Source: Clostridiales bacterium (GTDB lineage: Bacteria > Bacillota > Clostridia > Clostridiales > Clostridiaceae). Taken from it: a stretch of 64,000 bases of DNA. Positions 44,972 through 53,347 of this stretch are shown here, piece after piece. The position numbers were made by a program, and so were the translations under genes. The notes beneath the pieces are model-generated. The model saw only the letters and a list, made by a program, of their open reading frames with translations. It made no database searches and was not told the DNA's origin. The DNA lies in contig JAGHEJ010000003.1 in the NCBI GenBank assembly GCA_017889345.1, positions 26,905 through 90,904 of the forward strand, read 5' to 3'. How positions within the stretch are numbered: position 1 is the first letter of the stretch; the number at the start of each line of letters is the position of its first letter.

Positions 44972-46171
44972 TTAATCTTTATTAAAACCTAGAATTTCAA
45001 AAGACTTTTGTATATATTTATTGTTCATTACTAAATTCCAAATAAGGTTTGTCCTATAATTTTCAATCATAATTATTGAAATTCCTTTATCTATTCCAAT
45101 TTCATAATCACAAAACCAATTTTCATCCAAATTATATGAATCTCTAAATCCATATTTTCCCCAAAGTTTCTCTTTAAAATTTTCGTACATATAGTTCATT
45201 GACTTTATTGACTCTTCTTCTGTAAACACAATTGATCCAATTGATCCACACACAGCAATTGTTCCATCTTCTGTTGAAAGATTTAATGAAGGTGGTGTTC
45301 CTAAAGTTCCAACATATCCTCTTGGAGTTTCGCATGGAGTTATTCCCCAAGAATTTTCATTATAAGATTTAAATCTATGAGAATTTTTAATTGAATGATT
45401 CCTACTTATAATTGTCGCAATCTTTGAATTTTTAAAATAATCAACTCCCATTTTATCTTTATTATTTCTAAAATCTAAAAATCCATGAGAAAATTGATGA
45501 GTAAAAAGAGAGCCAAAGGGAGAGTAAATAAATTTCTCTCCATTAAAATTAATTTCATCTCTATTAAAACTATAAAACATCTCTTTGTTTATTTTATAAG
45601 TTGGAGAGGAAACTCCAAGAAAATACATAATAAGTTGCTCTGCATAACTATCCCATTCTCCAAAATGCTTTTTGTTTTTATCATCATATCCCATATAAAA
45701 TCTATTTGTATTTTTGTTTCTGAAAAATTCCCAGTTCACTCTTCTATAAATTTTTTCAAAATAAACCGTTGCTTCATTTTTAAAGTATTCAGAAGAAACC
45801 ATAGCACCCATTAAAAATATTGATGTATCAATTATAGAAACTTCAGAATTCCACGCGGTTTCTCCCGTATCCATATTTAAAAAATGATTGAAAAATCCTT
45901 CTGTATGAGAAGCGTTTTCATACATGCTCTTAAGAGTCTTTATTGTTCTTTCATATCCTTCGTTGTATGTAATATATCCACGGCTCACTCCTATTACAAT
46001 TGCACAAAGTCCAAATCCAGTTGAGGCAATCGACGAAACATTTTTATGAGTTTCAAATTTTGAAGTTGAATCTTTCACATATCCAAATGTTTTTTCATTC
46101 TTACTACACTCATTCCAAAAAAAATCAAAACAACCTTTACTCTCTAATTCTAAAATTTCATACTTACTCAA
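44972..46171 (-). CDS. Glycoamylase-fold protein (PF10091/GH144-like)
   Basis: The start is TTG 46171 after GGAGG. The 399-aa protein has the (alpha/alpha)6 glycoamylase-like pattern: G-C-F-D-F-F-W, A-S-T-G-F-G-L-C-A, E-G-F-F-N-H-F, E-V-S-I-I-D-T-S-I-F, W-D-S-Y-A-E-Q and N-S-W-G-I-T-P-C-E-T-P-R-G-Y. This family includes endo-beta-1,2-glucanases (GH144) and a domain of cyclic beta-1,2-glucan synthase. It has no signal peptide, so it probably acts on imported oligosaccharides. The GH94 gene upstream supports a beta-1,2-glucan role. Confidence 0.8.
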   Translation of the reverse strand: MSKYEILELESKGCFDFFWNECSKNEKTFGYVKDSTSKFETHKNVSSIASTGFGLCAIVIGVSRGYITYNEGYERTIKTLKSMYENASHTEGFFNHFLNMDTGETAWNSEVSIIDTSIFLMGAMVSSEYFKNEATVYFEKIYRRVNWEFFRNKNTNRFYMGYDDKNKKHFGEWDSYAEQLIMYFLGVSSPTYKINKEMFYSFNRDEINFNGEKFIYSPFGSLFTHQFSHGFLDFRNNKDKMGVDYFKNSKIATIISRNHSIKNSHRFKSYNENSWGITPCETPRGYVGTLGTPPSLNLSTEDGTIAVCGSIGSIVFTEEESIKSMNYMYENFKEKLWGKYGFRDSYNLDENWFCDYEIGIDKGISIIMIENYRTNLIWNLVMNNKYIQKSFEILGFNKD

Positions 46172-46242
46172 AATTTTTCCTCCAACTTAAAACATTTAAC
46201 CTTAAATTATTTTTCGAAAAATATTTTAAATTGTTTAGTCAA

Positions 46243-46276
46243 AACAAAAAACTTCACAACAAACGTTGTGAAGTTT
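46243..46276 (-). terminator. Terminator after the GH94 gene
   Basis: A perfect 12-bp stem (AAACTTCACAAC with its complement) with a 4-base loop is followed by a T-run on the - strand. It separates the GH94 gene from the glycoamylase gene. Confidence 0.87.
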
Positions 46277-46288
46277 CAAAATAATTCT

Positions 46289-49200
46289 CTATTTAAAATT
46301 TATTTGTATTAAATTTTCTCCAGAAGTTAATTTCTCTTCAAGAATTTTTTTATCCAAAGATTTAAAATCATTTCTGTAAATATTCTCTTCATTATTAATA
46401 GGTAATTTTTCACCATTTAAAATTATATCTCTAATTTCATTTCCTTCATTTAATACATACATAATTTTTACCTTCTTATTTAAAATCTTATAGTCTACTT
46501 CCACCTCTTTAAAATCTTTTGGAAAAATTGGATCAAATATAATTTTATCTTTACGCTCTCTTATTCCAATTACATTTGTTATAAGTTGATTTATAAAAAT
46601 TCCAGGTCCACTTGAATATATTCTCCATCCCCCTTTAACTTTTACCTCTCCACTTCTTAACTTATGAAAATTTTCTTGAAAGTCATATCTTGATTTAAAG
46701 TCTCCCTCAGAACTTGAAAAATAAGTATTGCTTTGTCTATATTCTGCATTTTTAACATTATCGTTTATCTTTATTGGATTAATTTTAAATAAAGCTTCCC
46801 AAACTTTTTCACTCTCTTTAAGTTTACACATAGACCCAATAAATCTAATATGTGCATGAACATATTGAAGAGAAATTTCCCGTCCAACATTTGATGCACG
46901 TTCTGCTCTTTTAAATATTTTTGAAATTCCTCCATTATATTTAGGAGTCATATCCATAAGTCTAATTCCATCATTAAAAGTTAAATGTTTATCTATTATA
47001 GATTCATTAATTTCCCCTTGATTCTTATCAACAATTTCAGAGATTATACTTCTTGTAAGTGGAAGAAGTCTATAATTTATTCCTGTTTTCTTATCATCAG
47101 GATGTATTATATATTCAACTTTTCCATCTTCATGTAAATATAAAAATCCACCTATAACATCATCTTTAATTGAAAACTTTAAAAAATCTCTCTGAATCCC
47201 ATTATAAATTTTAAATAATTCATCTTTAAAATCTTTTTCATCAATTATAAGATATAATTTCTTAAAAGTTTCATAGGAGAGAGCCATAGTCCAAGTAGAT
47301 ATAAGTCTCTTTTTAAATAATTCATTTATTGGTTGAAGTGTATCGTCCCAATCTCCTCCCTCATAACTAATTAAATATGTTCCATCTAAAAATCTTTTCT
47401 TTATAGATTCTACTCCTCTTTTAATATGAGAGAGAATTGTTTCTCCTTCTAAAATTTCACAAGTTGGAAAACTTCTATAAACACATTTCTCATTTAAAAT
47501 TTCTTTATCTCCAGTTACAGCTATATACTCACTGATAACTTTAAGTGGCCAAAATATAATATCTCCATGAGAATCATCTTGCTGCATATTATATTTATCA
47601 AACATAAACCATTGAGGAAATTCTCCTGTTTGTTTAAATTGATGAGAAAATGTTTCAATTAAAATTTCTCTAATGATTTTATAATTATGAGTAGCCATAA
47701 AATATTCAATTGGCCCCTGACATACATCACGAGTTCCCCAAGCTGCCCCACCTGATTGCTCAAGTCCATGAGGTGACGAGAAATGTATTAAAGCATTATG
47801 AGTATAAAAATGAACAATCTCATTTAATTTTTCCATATCATATTTTGAGTTTTTACATTTAATATTAAATCCATTTATTAAATCATCATAAAACTTAAGA
47901 AATTTCCTTCTCTCTTCTTCAAAGGAAGAAGGTTTTAAAGTTAAATCTTTTTGATCTAATGAGGATAAAATATATTTTTTAAATTTACTTGTATTATTAA
48001 TCTTAAAAGTAATAAGAGTTTGGTTTCTTCTTACATTATCAAGAAAGAAAACCTCATCTCCCCCAAAACAAAATTCACAATCAGAAAAAATTATTTCATA
48101 ATTAATATTTGGATAAGTGTTTTTCAAAAATGAATTTTCTAAAGGATAAATTTTAATTTTATTTCCCTCTTTAAAAACCTCACATCCTCCTTCAAATTCA
48201 CTTTCTCCCATAACAATTTGATTTGTAATTAAAAATTCATACTCATTATTATTTAAAGACTCTACTTCTAAACAAAGCCTCTCTTCATTTAAAGATACAT
48301 AGGAAGTAATTTTAATAACATCATCTTTTATCTTGTAATACCAAGTTGAAAAATTTACTCCCATTTCATAAATCCCAGCAAGAGATAACATCTTAAATTT
48401 TCCATCAAGTTTTATATAAATTCTCTCCCCAGAATTTTTCAAAACATTTAAAAGCCCTCTATTAACTGACATCATTTTATTTAAACTTGTATTTCCAATT
48501 ACAACTTGAGAATTAAAAAGTCCATACATATAATTAGTTGAAGAAAGAATACTTCTATTGATTCTATCTTTTGAAATTCCATTAATTATAATGTTTCCAT
48601 GAGGTCTTTCACATAAAATCTCTTTTCTTTGAAGAACAACATGGGAATGGTCCTTTGTGAAAAATGATAATAAATTTTCATTTTCATATTCTTCAAATTT
48701 TCTCTCTTTATAAATTTCATTAATCTCATCTTTTGAGAACTCTAAAGATGAAATTACTCCGTTAAACTCTTCTTTCAAAGAAACCTTATCTAAATTTTTA
48801 AACTCATTTTTAATCTCTACAAGTTTTTCAAACTTCTCATTAATTTCACTTGTAAATTTTAAATTTTCAATTGCATGAGGATAATCCTCTTTATAAAGAG
48901 CATAAAAAACAACTTTCTTCTGTCCATTTAATTTCATTTTTTCCGTTTGAAGACATATATAAGAAAGCTCAAATTGATAGTTTTCCTTTAAAAGATTTTT
49001 ATCTAAATAAAAAGGAACATTAGTTAACTTATATTCCTTTGTGAAAAAACTCATTTGATCTGTTGAATAAGAGATTATTTTAGAATTTAAACACCCTTGC
49101 TCAATATATGGAAACTTTCCATTTTGATCTTGATTTTGTCTTGAACAAACAACATATCCATTTTCATTTTCAAGAATTTTATGGTCTATATATTGACTTG

Positions 49201-49624
49201 TATATAATTCATTTGAGGTGGTGGCTTTTTTATGAGCGATACTAACATCTTGACAATACAAAATATCAAATTCTAAATTTTCTCCATGTAAATCAACTTC
49301 ATAAAACCAAATACTTTTATCAAAAAGAGTAAATCTCACAGAGTATTTTAAATCTTCATATTCTCCATAAAACAAAACAGAATTTTCATCATACATAAGC
49401 TTTGAATTTGATTTAATTCCAAAAAGAGGAATTACTTTCACAGAATTTTTTTCATACAAACGAAGATATAAATTATTCATTGATCCTTCTTTATTAGTTC
49501 CATTAAACATATTTATCATTATGTCTCCAGAAAAAATTTCAAATATATCTCCACTCTCTAAGAACTTAAATACTGTATTTTCCTTTTTTATCTCCAAAAG
49601 TTTAACTTCCGAATTAAGTATCAT
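46289..49624 (-). CDS. GH94 family phosphorylase, probably 1,2-beta-oligoglucan type
   Basis: I start at ATG 49624 with GGAGAG seven bases upstream. The 1111-aa enzyme has GH94 layout: N-terminal beta sandwich domains, then the (alpha/alpha)6 catalytic domain with G-T-R-D-V-C-Q-G-P, D-D-S-H-G-D and G-G-D-W-D-D-T-L-Q-P, whose central aspartate (about 757) fits the catalytic acid. Cellobiose phosphorylases are near 800 aa; this length is close to 1,2-beta-oligoglucan phosphorylases (about 1090). It would release glucose 1-phosphate. There is no signal peptide. Confidence 0.85.
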   Translation of the reverse strand: MILNSEVKLLEIKKENTVFKFLESGDIFEIFSGDIMINMFNGTNKEGSMNNLYLRLYEKNSVKVIPLFGIKSNSKLMYDENSVLFYGEYEDLKYSVRFTLFDKSIWFYEVDLHGENLEFDILYCQDVSIAHKKATTSNELYTSQYIDHKILENENGYVVCSRQNQDQNGKFPYIEQGCLNSKIISYSTDQMSFFTKEYKLTNVPFYLDKNLLKENYQFELSYICLQTEKMKLNGQKKVVFYALYKEDYPHAIENLKFTSEINEKFEKLVEIKNEFKNLDKVSLKEEFNGVISSLEFSKDEINEIYKERKFEEYENENLLSFFTKDHSHVVLQRKEILCERPHGNIIINGISKDRINRSILSSTNYMYGLFNSQVVIGNTSLNKMMSVNRGLLNVLKNSGERIYIKLDGKFKMLSLAGIYEMGVNFSTWYYKIKDDVIKITSYVSLNEERLCLEVESLNNNEYEFLITNQIVMGESEFEGGCEVFKEGNKIKIYPLENSFLKNTYPNINYEIIFSDCEFCFGGDEVFFLDNVRRNQTLITFKINNTSKFKKYILSSLDQKDLTLKPSSFEEERRKFLKFYDDLINGFNIKCKNSKYDMEKLNEIVHFYTHNALIHFSSPHGLEQSGGAAWGTRDVCQGPIEYFMATHNYKIIREILIETFSHQFKQTGEFPQWFMFDKYNMQQDDSHGDIIFWPLKVISEYIAVTGDKEILNEKCVYRSFPTCEILEGETILSHIKRGVESIKKRFLDGTYLISYEGGDWDDTLQPINELFKKRLISTWTMALSYETFKKLYLIIDEKDFKDELFKIYNGIQRDFLKFSIKDDVIGGFLYLHEDGKVEYIIHPDDKKTGINYRLLPLTRSIISEIVDKNQGEINESIIDKHLTFNDGIRLMDMTPKYNGGISKIFKRAERASNVGREISLQYVHAHIRFIGSMCKLKESEKVWEALFKINPIKINDNVKNAEYRQSNTYFSSSEGDFKSRYDFQENFHKLRSGEVKVKGGWRIYSSGPGIFINQLITNVIGIRERKDKIIFDPIFPKDFKEVEVDYKILNKKVKIMYVLNEGNEIRDIILNGEKLPINNEENIYRNDFKSLDKKILEEKLTSGENLIQINFK

Positions 49625-49677
49625 AAAAATACTCTCCTTAAACTGTATTTTCAAATTAGTTTTCTCACGAATTAATT

Positions 49678-49690
49678 ATTTATGTAAACA
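49678..49690. repeat. Copy 1 of a repeated 17-base element
   Basis: The 13 bases here plus the next four are identical to 50862-50878 (both read ATTTATGTAAACAAAAA). A diverged copy begins at 52022. Each lies next to a terminator at a gene boundary of the secreted-protein cassette. Confidence 0.5.
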
Positions 49691-49716
49691 AAAAGAGCAG
49701 ATCAATTGACCTACTC
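49688..49716 (-). terminator. Terminator of the gene at 49741
   Basis: A 9-bp stem with G-U pairs (49695-49716, loop AATT) is followed by TTTTTGTTT on the - strand. It shares an AGCAGAT core with the terminators at 50875 and 51356. Confidence 0.75.
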
Positions 49717-49740
49717 AAATTCTCTTCTATCTAATTAAAT

Positions 49741-50016
49741 TTATTTTCTCTTTAAATCTTTTCTTGGAACAACTTTACGACTTCCACTCGCAGCATTTTC
49801 TATAGCTCTATCTCTTGCTTTTTTAAGATTTTCATTATTAATCATTCTATTTCCATTTATTATGTTTTGAACAGTACTCTTAATTCCCATATCAATCAAT
49901 TGATTTACAGTGTCTAAATTTCTAGAAACTCTTGCATGTGTAGTTAAACTCGCTCCACTAATACCCAATCCAATTGTTCCTAGAAAGAGCAATCCCCTAA
50001 TATTACCTCTTTTCAT
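49741..50016 (-). CDS. Small secreted basic protein, 91 aa
   Basis: I start at ATG 50016, with AGGTGG five bases upstream; a GTG three codons earlier lies on that site. The product has a signal peptide (about 1-29, ending T-H-A) and a basic, Asn/Arg/Lys-rich mature part with a predicted helix, ending V-V-P-R-K-D-L-K-R-K. No known family. It is one of four secreted genes in a row, suggesting a lineage-specific surface set. Confidence 0.65.
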   Translation of the reverse strand: MKRGNIRGLLFLGTIGLGISGASLTTHARVSRNLDTVNQLIDMGIKSTVQNIINGNRMINNENLKKARDRAIENAASGSRKVVPRKDLKRK

Positions 50017-50102
50017 TATTACCACCTATTAATCTTCAAATATTCTATTAACTATTTTAACATTTTTTTTAATAAAATGACAGAGCTATAAAAATATTAT
50101 CT

Positions 50103-50810
50103 TTATAATTTGTTTGAACTAATTAAAGATACATTACTATCAAATTTATTTGTAATTACTCCTGTTTGATTTCTAATTTCTTGTTTTGTAACTTTTCCAT
50201 TACTAATCCACTCAGTAACTAAACCATTTGCTCCTCTTTCACTTCTTAAAATAAGTTTTCCATCTTTATCAAAAGTTTCAGTACGTGTTCCAGTGGAAGT
50301 AATTTCTATACGATGCTTTTTCCCATCTAATCCTTCCCTTACTTGAAACAATCCACCGCCATTTGTCTTCCTATTTTCCAAAATAATATTTCCTGAACTT
50401 GAACTTGATGAACTCGACGTTGGTTTTAAAACTCTTCTATTATTTAAGTTTGCTTGCTTATAATAATTTGTTTGTTTATATTTATCAAAATTATACTGAG
50501 GAGTTATTTCTTGAGAAGTTGAAGAAGTACTACTTGATGTAACTCCCTTTGATGAAGTATTTTGATTTAAAGAACTTGTACTAGGACTTCCTGCATTTGC
50601 TCTTAAATTACTCGTTAAAACAACTCTTGGAGTTTGAGTACTTGATGTTGATGGTCTAAAAAGTCCTCCAATTCTCGAAATACCACTTGTTATCATTTTG
50701 GGAATTCTTATTCTTGGACTACTTTTTGCTACAACTGTACAAAGCATTGGGACACTTAAGGCTGTCGAACTTATTAATAATAATTTTGAAATTCTCTTCT
50801 TATTTTTCAT
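50103..50810 (-). CDS. Secreted protein with C-terminal beta-rich module (paralogue A)
   Basis: The 235-aa product has a signal peptide with K-R-I-S-K and L-S-V-P-M (about 1-30), a Ser/Thr-rich middle with a run of serines near 135, and a C-terminal module (about 150-235): G-L-F-Q-V-R, K-H-R-I, E-T-F-D-K-D-G-K-L-I-L-R-S-E. The Y-K-Q-T-N-Y-Y-K-Q-A segment before it also recurs in the neighbour at 50884-51309. The alternating pattern resembles small beta repeats. No known family. Confidence 0.72.
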   Translation of the reverse strand: MKNKKRISKLLLISSTALSVPMLCTVVAKSSPRIRIPKMITSGISRIGGLFRPSTSSTQTPRVVLTSNLRANAGSPSTSSLNQNTSSKGVTSSSTSSTSQEITPQYNFDKYKQTNYYKQANLNNRRVLKPTSSSSSSSSGNIILENRKTNGGGLFQVREGLDGKKHRIEITSTGTRTETFDKDGKLILRSERGANGLVTEWISNGKVTKQEIRNQTGVITNKFDSNVSLISSNKL

Positions 50811-50861
50811 TTTCCTCCACCCTATTTAACCTTTTAAATTAATTTTGTCCACAATTTATTC

Positions 50862-50874
50862 ATTTATGTAAACA
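50862..50874. repeat. Copy 2 of a repeated 17-base element
   Basis: This matches the copy at 49678 over 17 bases and again touches a terminator, upstream of the secreted gene at 50103-50810. The arrangement suggests duplication of gene-plus-terminator units. Confidence 0.5.
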
Positions 50875-50895
50875 AAAATCAGATTAATTAATCTG
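50875..50895 (-). terminator. Terminator of the gene at 50884
   Basis: The perfect palindrome CAGATTAATTAATCTG (50880-50895) is followed by ATTTTTGTTT... on the - strand and overlaps the stop codon. Confidence 0.65.
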
Positions 50896-51309
50896 CTTTA
50901 ATTTTTCATGTAAATTATTTACAATAATTCTATTTACAACTTTGTTGTTATTAATTATTTCTGTCACTGAATAAATTTGACTTTTCTCACTTTTTAAAAT
51001 AAGCTTTCCATTTTTATCAAAAGTCTCTACGTAAATTCCACTTCCAGTATTTTTTATACGATGCTCAAATCCATTATCCCCTTTTATAATTTTAAATAAT
51101 CCATCTGATCCATTTCTAACTGGTAAAAGACTATTTTTAGGTTTCTGCTCTGGTGTAAAAACTCTTCTATATTGAAGTCTTGCTTGTCTAAAAAAATTTG
51201 TACTTCTATATGCAGCAAATATTCTTGTAGTAGCCTTTGCAATATTTTTATCGTTACTATTTAAAATTACCAAACATAACATCAATATTTTTGAAATATT
51301 CCTTTTCAT
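50884..51309 (-). CDS. Secreted protein with C-terminal beta-rich module (paralogue B)
   Basis: The 141-aa product has a short signal peptide (about 1-27) and then a segment like that of its neighbour (F-F-R-Q-A-R-L-x-Y-R-R-V) and the same module: G-L-F-K-I, H-R-I, E-T-F-D-K-N-G-K-L-I-L-K-S-E. It lacks the long Ser-rich middle. It is clearly a paralogue of the protein at 50103-50810. Function unknown. Confidence 0.72.
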   Translation of the reverse strand: MKRNISKILMLCLVILNSNDKNIAKATTRIFAAYRSTNFFRQARLQYRRVFTPEQKPKNSLLPVRNGSDGLFKIIKGDNGFEHRIKNTGSGIYVETFDKNGKLILKSEKSQIYSVTEIINNNKVVNRIIVNNLHEKLKQIN

Positions 51310-51355
51310 TTCTTCACTCCGTTTATTGTAAATTTAATCACCATCTTTAAAATAA

Positions 51356-51382
51356 TCAAAAAGCAGACCATATGATCTGCTT
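51356..51382 (-). terminator. Terminator of the gene at 51432
   Basis: A stem of AAGCAGA-x-CATATG-x-TCTGCTT (51361-51382) is followed by TTTGATTATTTT on the - strand. Confidence 0.75.
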
Positions 51383-51431
51383 TCTAACTCCTAAAAATTT
51401 TTCAATCTAATTCTTCAATCTATATGTAAAA

Positions 51432-52004
51432 TTATTTCTTAAAAAATCTTTTTGCTCTATCCCATAAAGACCCTTTTCCAGAACTTGATACACCACTTTT
51501 ACTTGGTACTATACCAGTTCCCCCTGAAGCTCCTTGTACACTTTCACTTGAAGCTGTTAAATCATCTAAAGATACTGCTCCGTGATTAACTATTCCTTCT
51601 TTTTTACTAGATGATGATTCTTCTTCTAAAATATTATTCATTGATCCATACATTCCATTTGAATTTCCTATAGCCATTTTGTAAGTTTTCGTTCTTACAG
51701 GTTTATGACCTAATGTTTTATCTGATAATAATGATTTATTTTCAATTGGTAAACTACTATTCACAGAATTATCCATAGCCAATTTATATGTTCTCGCTCT
51801 TCTTGGGCCCGTATTTGTTAATGGAGTTTCAGAATCTGGAGACATTGAAGGACTTAAAGAACTTGACACATTTCCAAATTTAGGATTAGTTCTAATACCT
51901 GTTGGACGTTTTGGAGTTGATTCTGCTACCAACATGGTCATCATAGGAACACTTAATACTATCGAACTTATTACTGTTAATTTTGAAATCTTTTTTCTCA
52001 TCAA
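51432..52004 (-). CDS. Secreted Ser/Thr-rich protein with duplicated motif
   Basis: The 190-aa product has a signal peptide with K-K-I-S-K and L-S-V-P-M (about 1-28), matching the neighbour at 50103-50810. The mature part is Ser/Pro/Asn-rich and contains a duplicated motif: R-T-Y-K-L-A-M-D-N-S and K-T-Y-K-M-A-I-G-N-S, about 40 residues apart. The end is basic with F-F-K-K. No known domain. It heads the secreted cassette. Confidence 0.7.
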   Translation of the reverse strand: MMRKKISKLTVISSIVLSVPMMTMLVAESTPKRPTGIRTNPKFGNVSSSLSPSMSPDSETPLTNTGPRRARTYKLAMDNSVNSSLPIENKSLLSDKTLGHKPVRTKTYKMAIGNSNGMYGSMNNILEEESSSSKKEGIVNHGAVSLDDLTASSESVQGASGGTGIVPSKSGVSSSGKGSLWDRAKRFFKK

Positions 52005-52103
52005 TTTTCCTCCATTACGTCATTTATGTAAATTAAAAATATTTAATCAATATATTGCTCATTAATTTTACACCTTATTCATATATCATTTCAATAATAA
52101 AAT

Positions 52104-52136
52104 TAAAAAAAGGTATCCATATTTTTACAGATACCT
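52104..52136 (-). terminator. Terminator of the gene at 52144
   Basis: A 7-bp stem (AGGTATC with GATACCT) with a 12-base loop is followed by seven T on the - strand, just after the stop codon. Confidence 0.8.
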
Positions 52137-52143
52137 CTAAGTT

Positions 52144-52653
52144 TTAAGAATAATTTTTACTAATAAATTCTTTCTCACAAATTCCTTCATCGTGATTAAA
52201 TTTTATCGCTAATGAGAAAAAATATCCAGACAAAAGATTAAAAAAGTTAAATAAAAGATTTTGAACTTCATGTCCATTTTCTTTGTGCCTATAAATCATT
52301 CTTACAACAGCTTTACATTTAGATCTTATTACATGAGCATAACAAGCACAAACTCCACCTTGTGGAATCACAAATTTTTTCACCAAATCCTTATACTCAT
52401 TTTTGTAAAACATATATCTTTCATTAATCCAATTTAAATCCTCTTCATTTAAACTTAAAAAAGTTCTAAGAGTTGGATTTAAATGGTAAACTATCTCACA
52501 AACTTTCTCAAGTTCATCTCTTAAAGCCTCATCTTTTACAAATCCTCTTAAAAGTCCAATCATACTTGAAACTTCATCAGTTAAAATTTCAAAATCACAT
52601 TTTAAATCTTTTAGATCATCATATAAAAAAGGATACGCAATATGTTTTCTCAT
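52144..52653 (-). CDS. Cobalamin adenosyltransferase-like (PduO-type) protein
   Basis: The 169-aa helical protein resembles PduO-type ATP:cob(I)alamin adenosyltransferases, with the C-terminal half P-Q-G-G-V-C-A-C-Y-A-H-V-I-R-S-K-C-K and N-L-L-F-N-F-F-N-L-L-S-G-Y-F-F-S-L-A in family order. The usual R-x-x-x-R-R-A-E-R ATP-site motif is replaced by R-S-K-C-K-A-V-V-R, and the N-terminal P-loop-like segment is missing, so activity is doubtful. The assignment is from remembered family pattern and is moderate. The start has AAGGAGG. Confidence 0.55.
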   Translation of the reverse strand: MRKHIAYPFLYDDLKDLKCDFEILTDEVSSMIGLLRGFVKDEALRDELEKVCEIVYHLNPTLRTFLSLNEEDLNWINERYMFYKNEYKDLVKKFVIPQGGVCACYAHVIRSKCKAVVRMIYRHKENGHEVQNLLFNFFNLLSGYFFSLAIKFNHDEGICEKEFISKNYS

Positions 52654-52664
52654 AAAATGCCTCC

Positions 52665-53345
52665 TTAAACTAAAACCTTAACACTTTCATTTATATAAAT
52701 TTCATCTTTAGAAACAATAGAGTCAAAAGCCAAAATATTTACCCCATTATTTTTACAACTTAAAAGAGCATCTTTAAATTCTTTGTGTGTATACTCGTTT
52801 GGTGTAAAATATTTTACACCGTTCATCTGTATAATAAAAATAATGTAAGCCTCATATCCATTTTTTCTAGCGTAAATAAGCTCATTTAAATGCTTAACTC
52901 CACGAGTAGTTGGAGCATCAGGAAAAAGTACAACTCTATTTTCTTCAAGAGTAACTCCCTTAATTTCAACAAAAGCTTTTTTATCTTCATACTCTACATA
53001 AAAATCAAATCTAGAATCTCCATAAAACACTTCGCTCTTAATTAAATTTAAATCTTTAAACAAATTTCCTTTAAGTACCCACTCTTTAAACATTTTATTT
53101 GGAACTTGGCTATCAATATTTATAAGCCTATCTCCTTTATACACGCTTATTAAATCAAATTTTGTTTTTCTATGTGGTGAATCACTCTCTTCTAAAAAAA
53201 CTTTACTTCCTTCAATTAAAATTTCCTTACATCGTCCTGTATTTTTAACATGACAAACTTCAACTTGTCCATCAATTTCCACATGAGCAATAAATCTGTT
53301 TATTCTCTTTATAAAAATTCCTTCTCTAATTTTTAAATATTTCAT
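52665..53345 (-). CDS. sfsA: SfsA family protein
   Basis: The 226-aa protein matches SfsA: F-I-K-R-I-N-R-F-I-A-H-V near the start, H-V-K-N-T-G-R-C-K-E, then V-E-I-K-G-V-T-L and F-P-D-A-P-T-T-R-G-V-K-H-L. The central motif resembles a restriction-nuclease-like core, and E. coli SfsA binds DNA and was linked to sugar fermentation. Its function remains uncertain. It begins three bases after the ABC exporter stop. Confidence 0.95.
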   Translation of the reverse strand: MKYLKIREGIFIKRINRFIAHVEIDGQVEVCHVKNTGRCKEILIEGSKVFLEESDSPHRKTKFDLISVYKGDRLINIDSQVPNKMFKEWVLKGNLFKDLNLIKSEVFYGDSRFDFYVEYEDKKAFVEIKGVTLEENRVVLFPDAPTTRGVKHLNELIYARKNGYEAYIIFIIQMNGVKYFTPNEYTHKEFKDALLSCKNNGVNILAFDSIVSKDEIYINESVKVLV

Positions 53346-53347
53346 CT

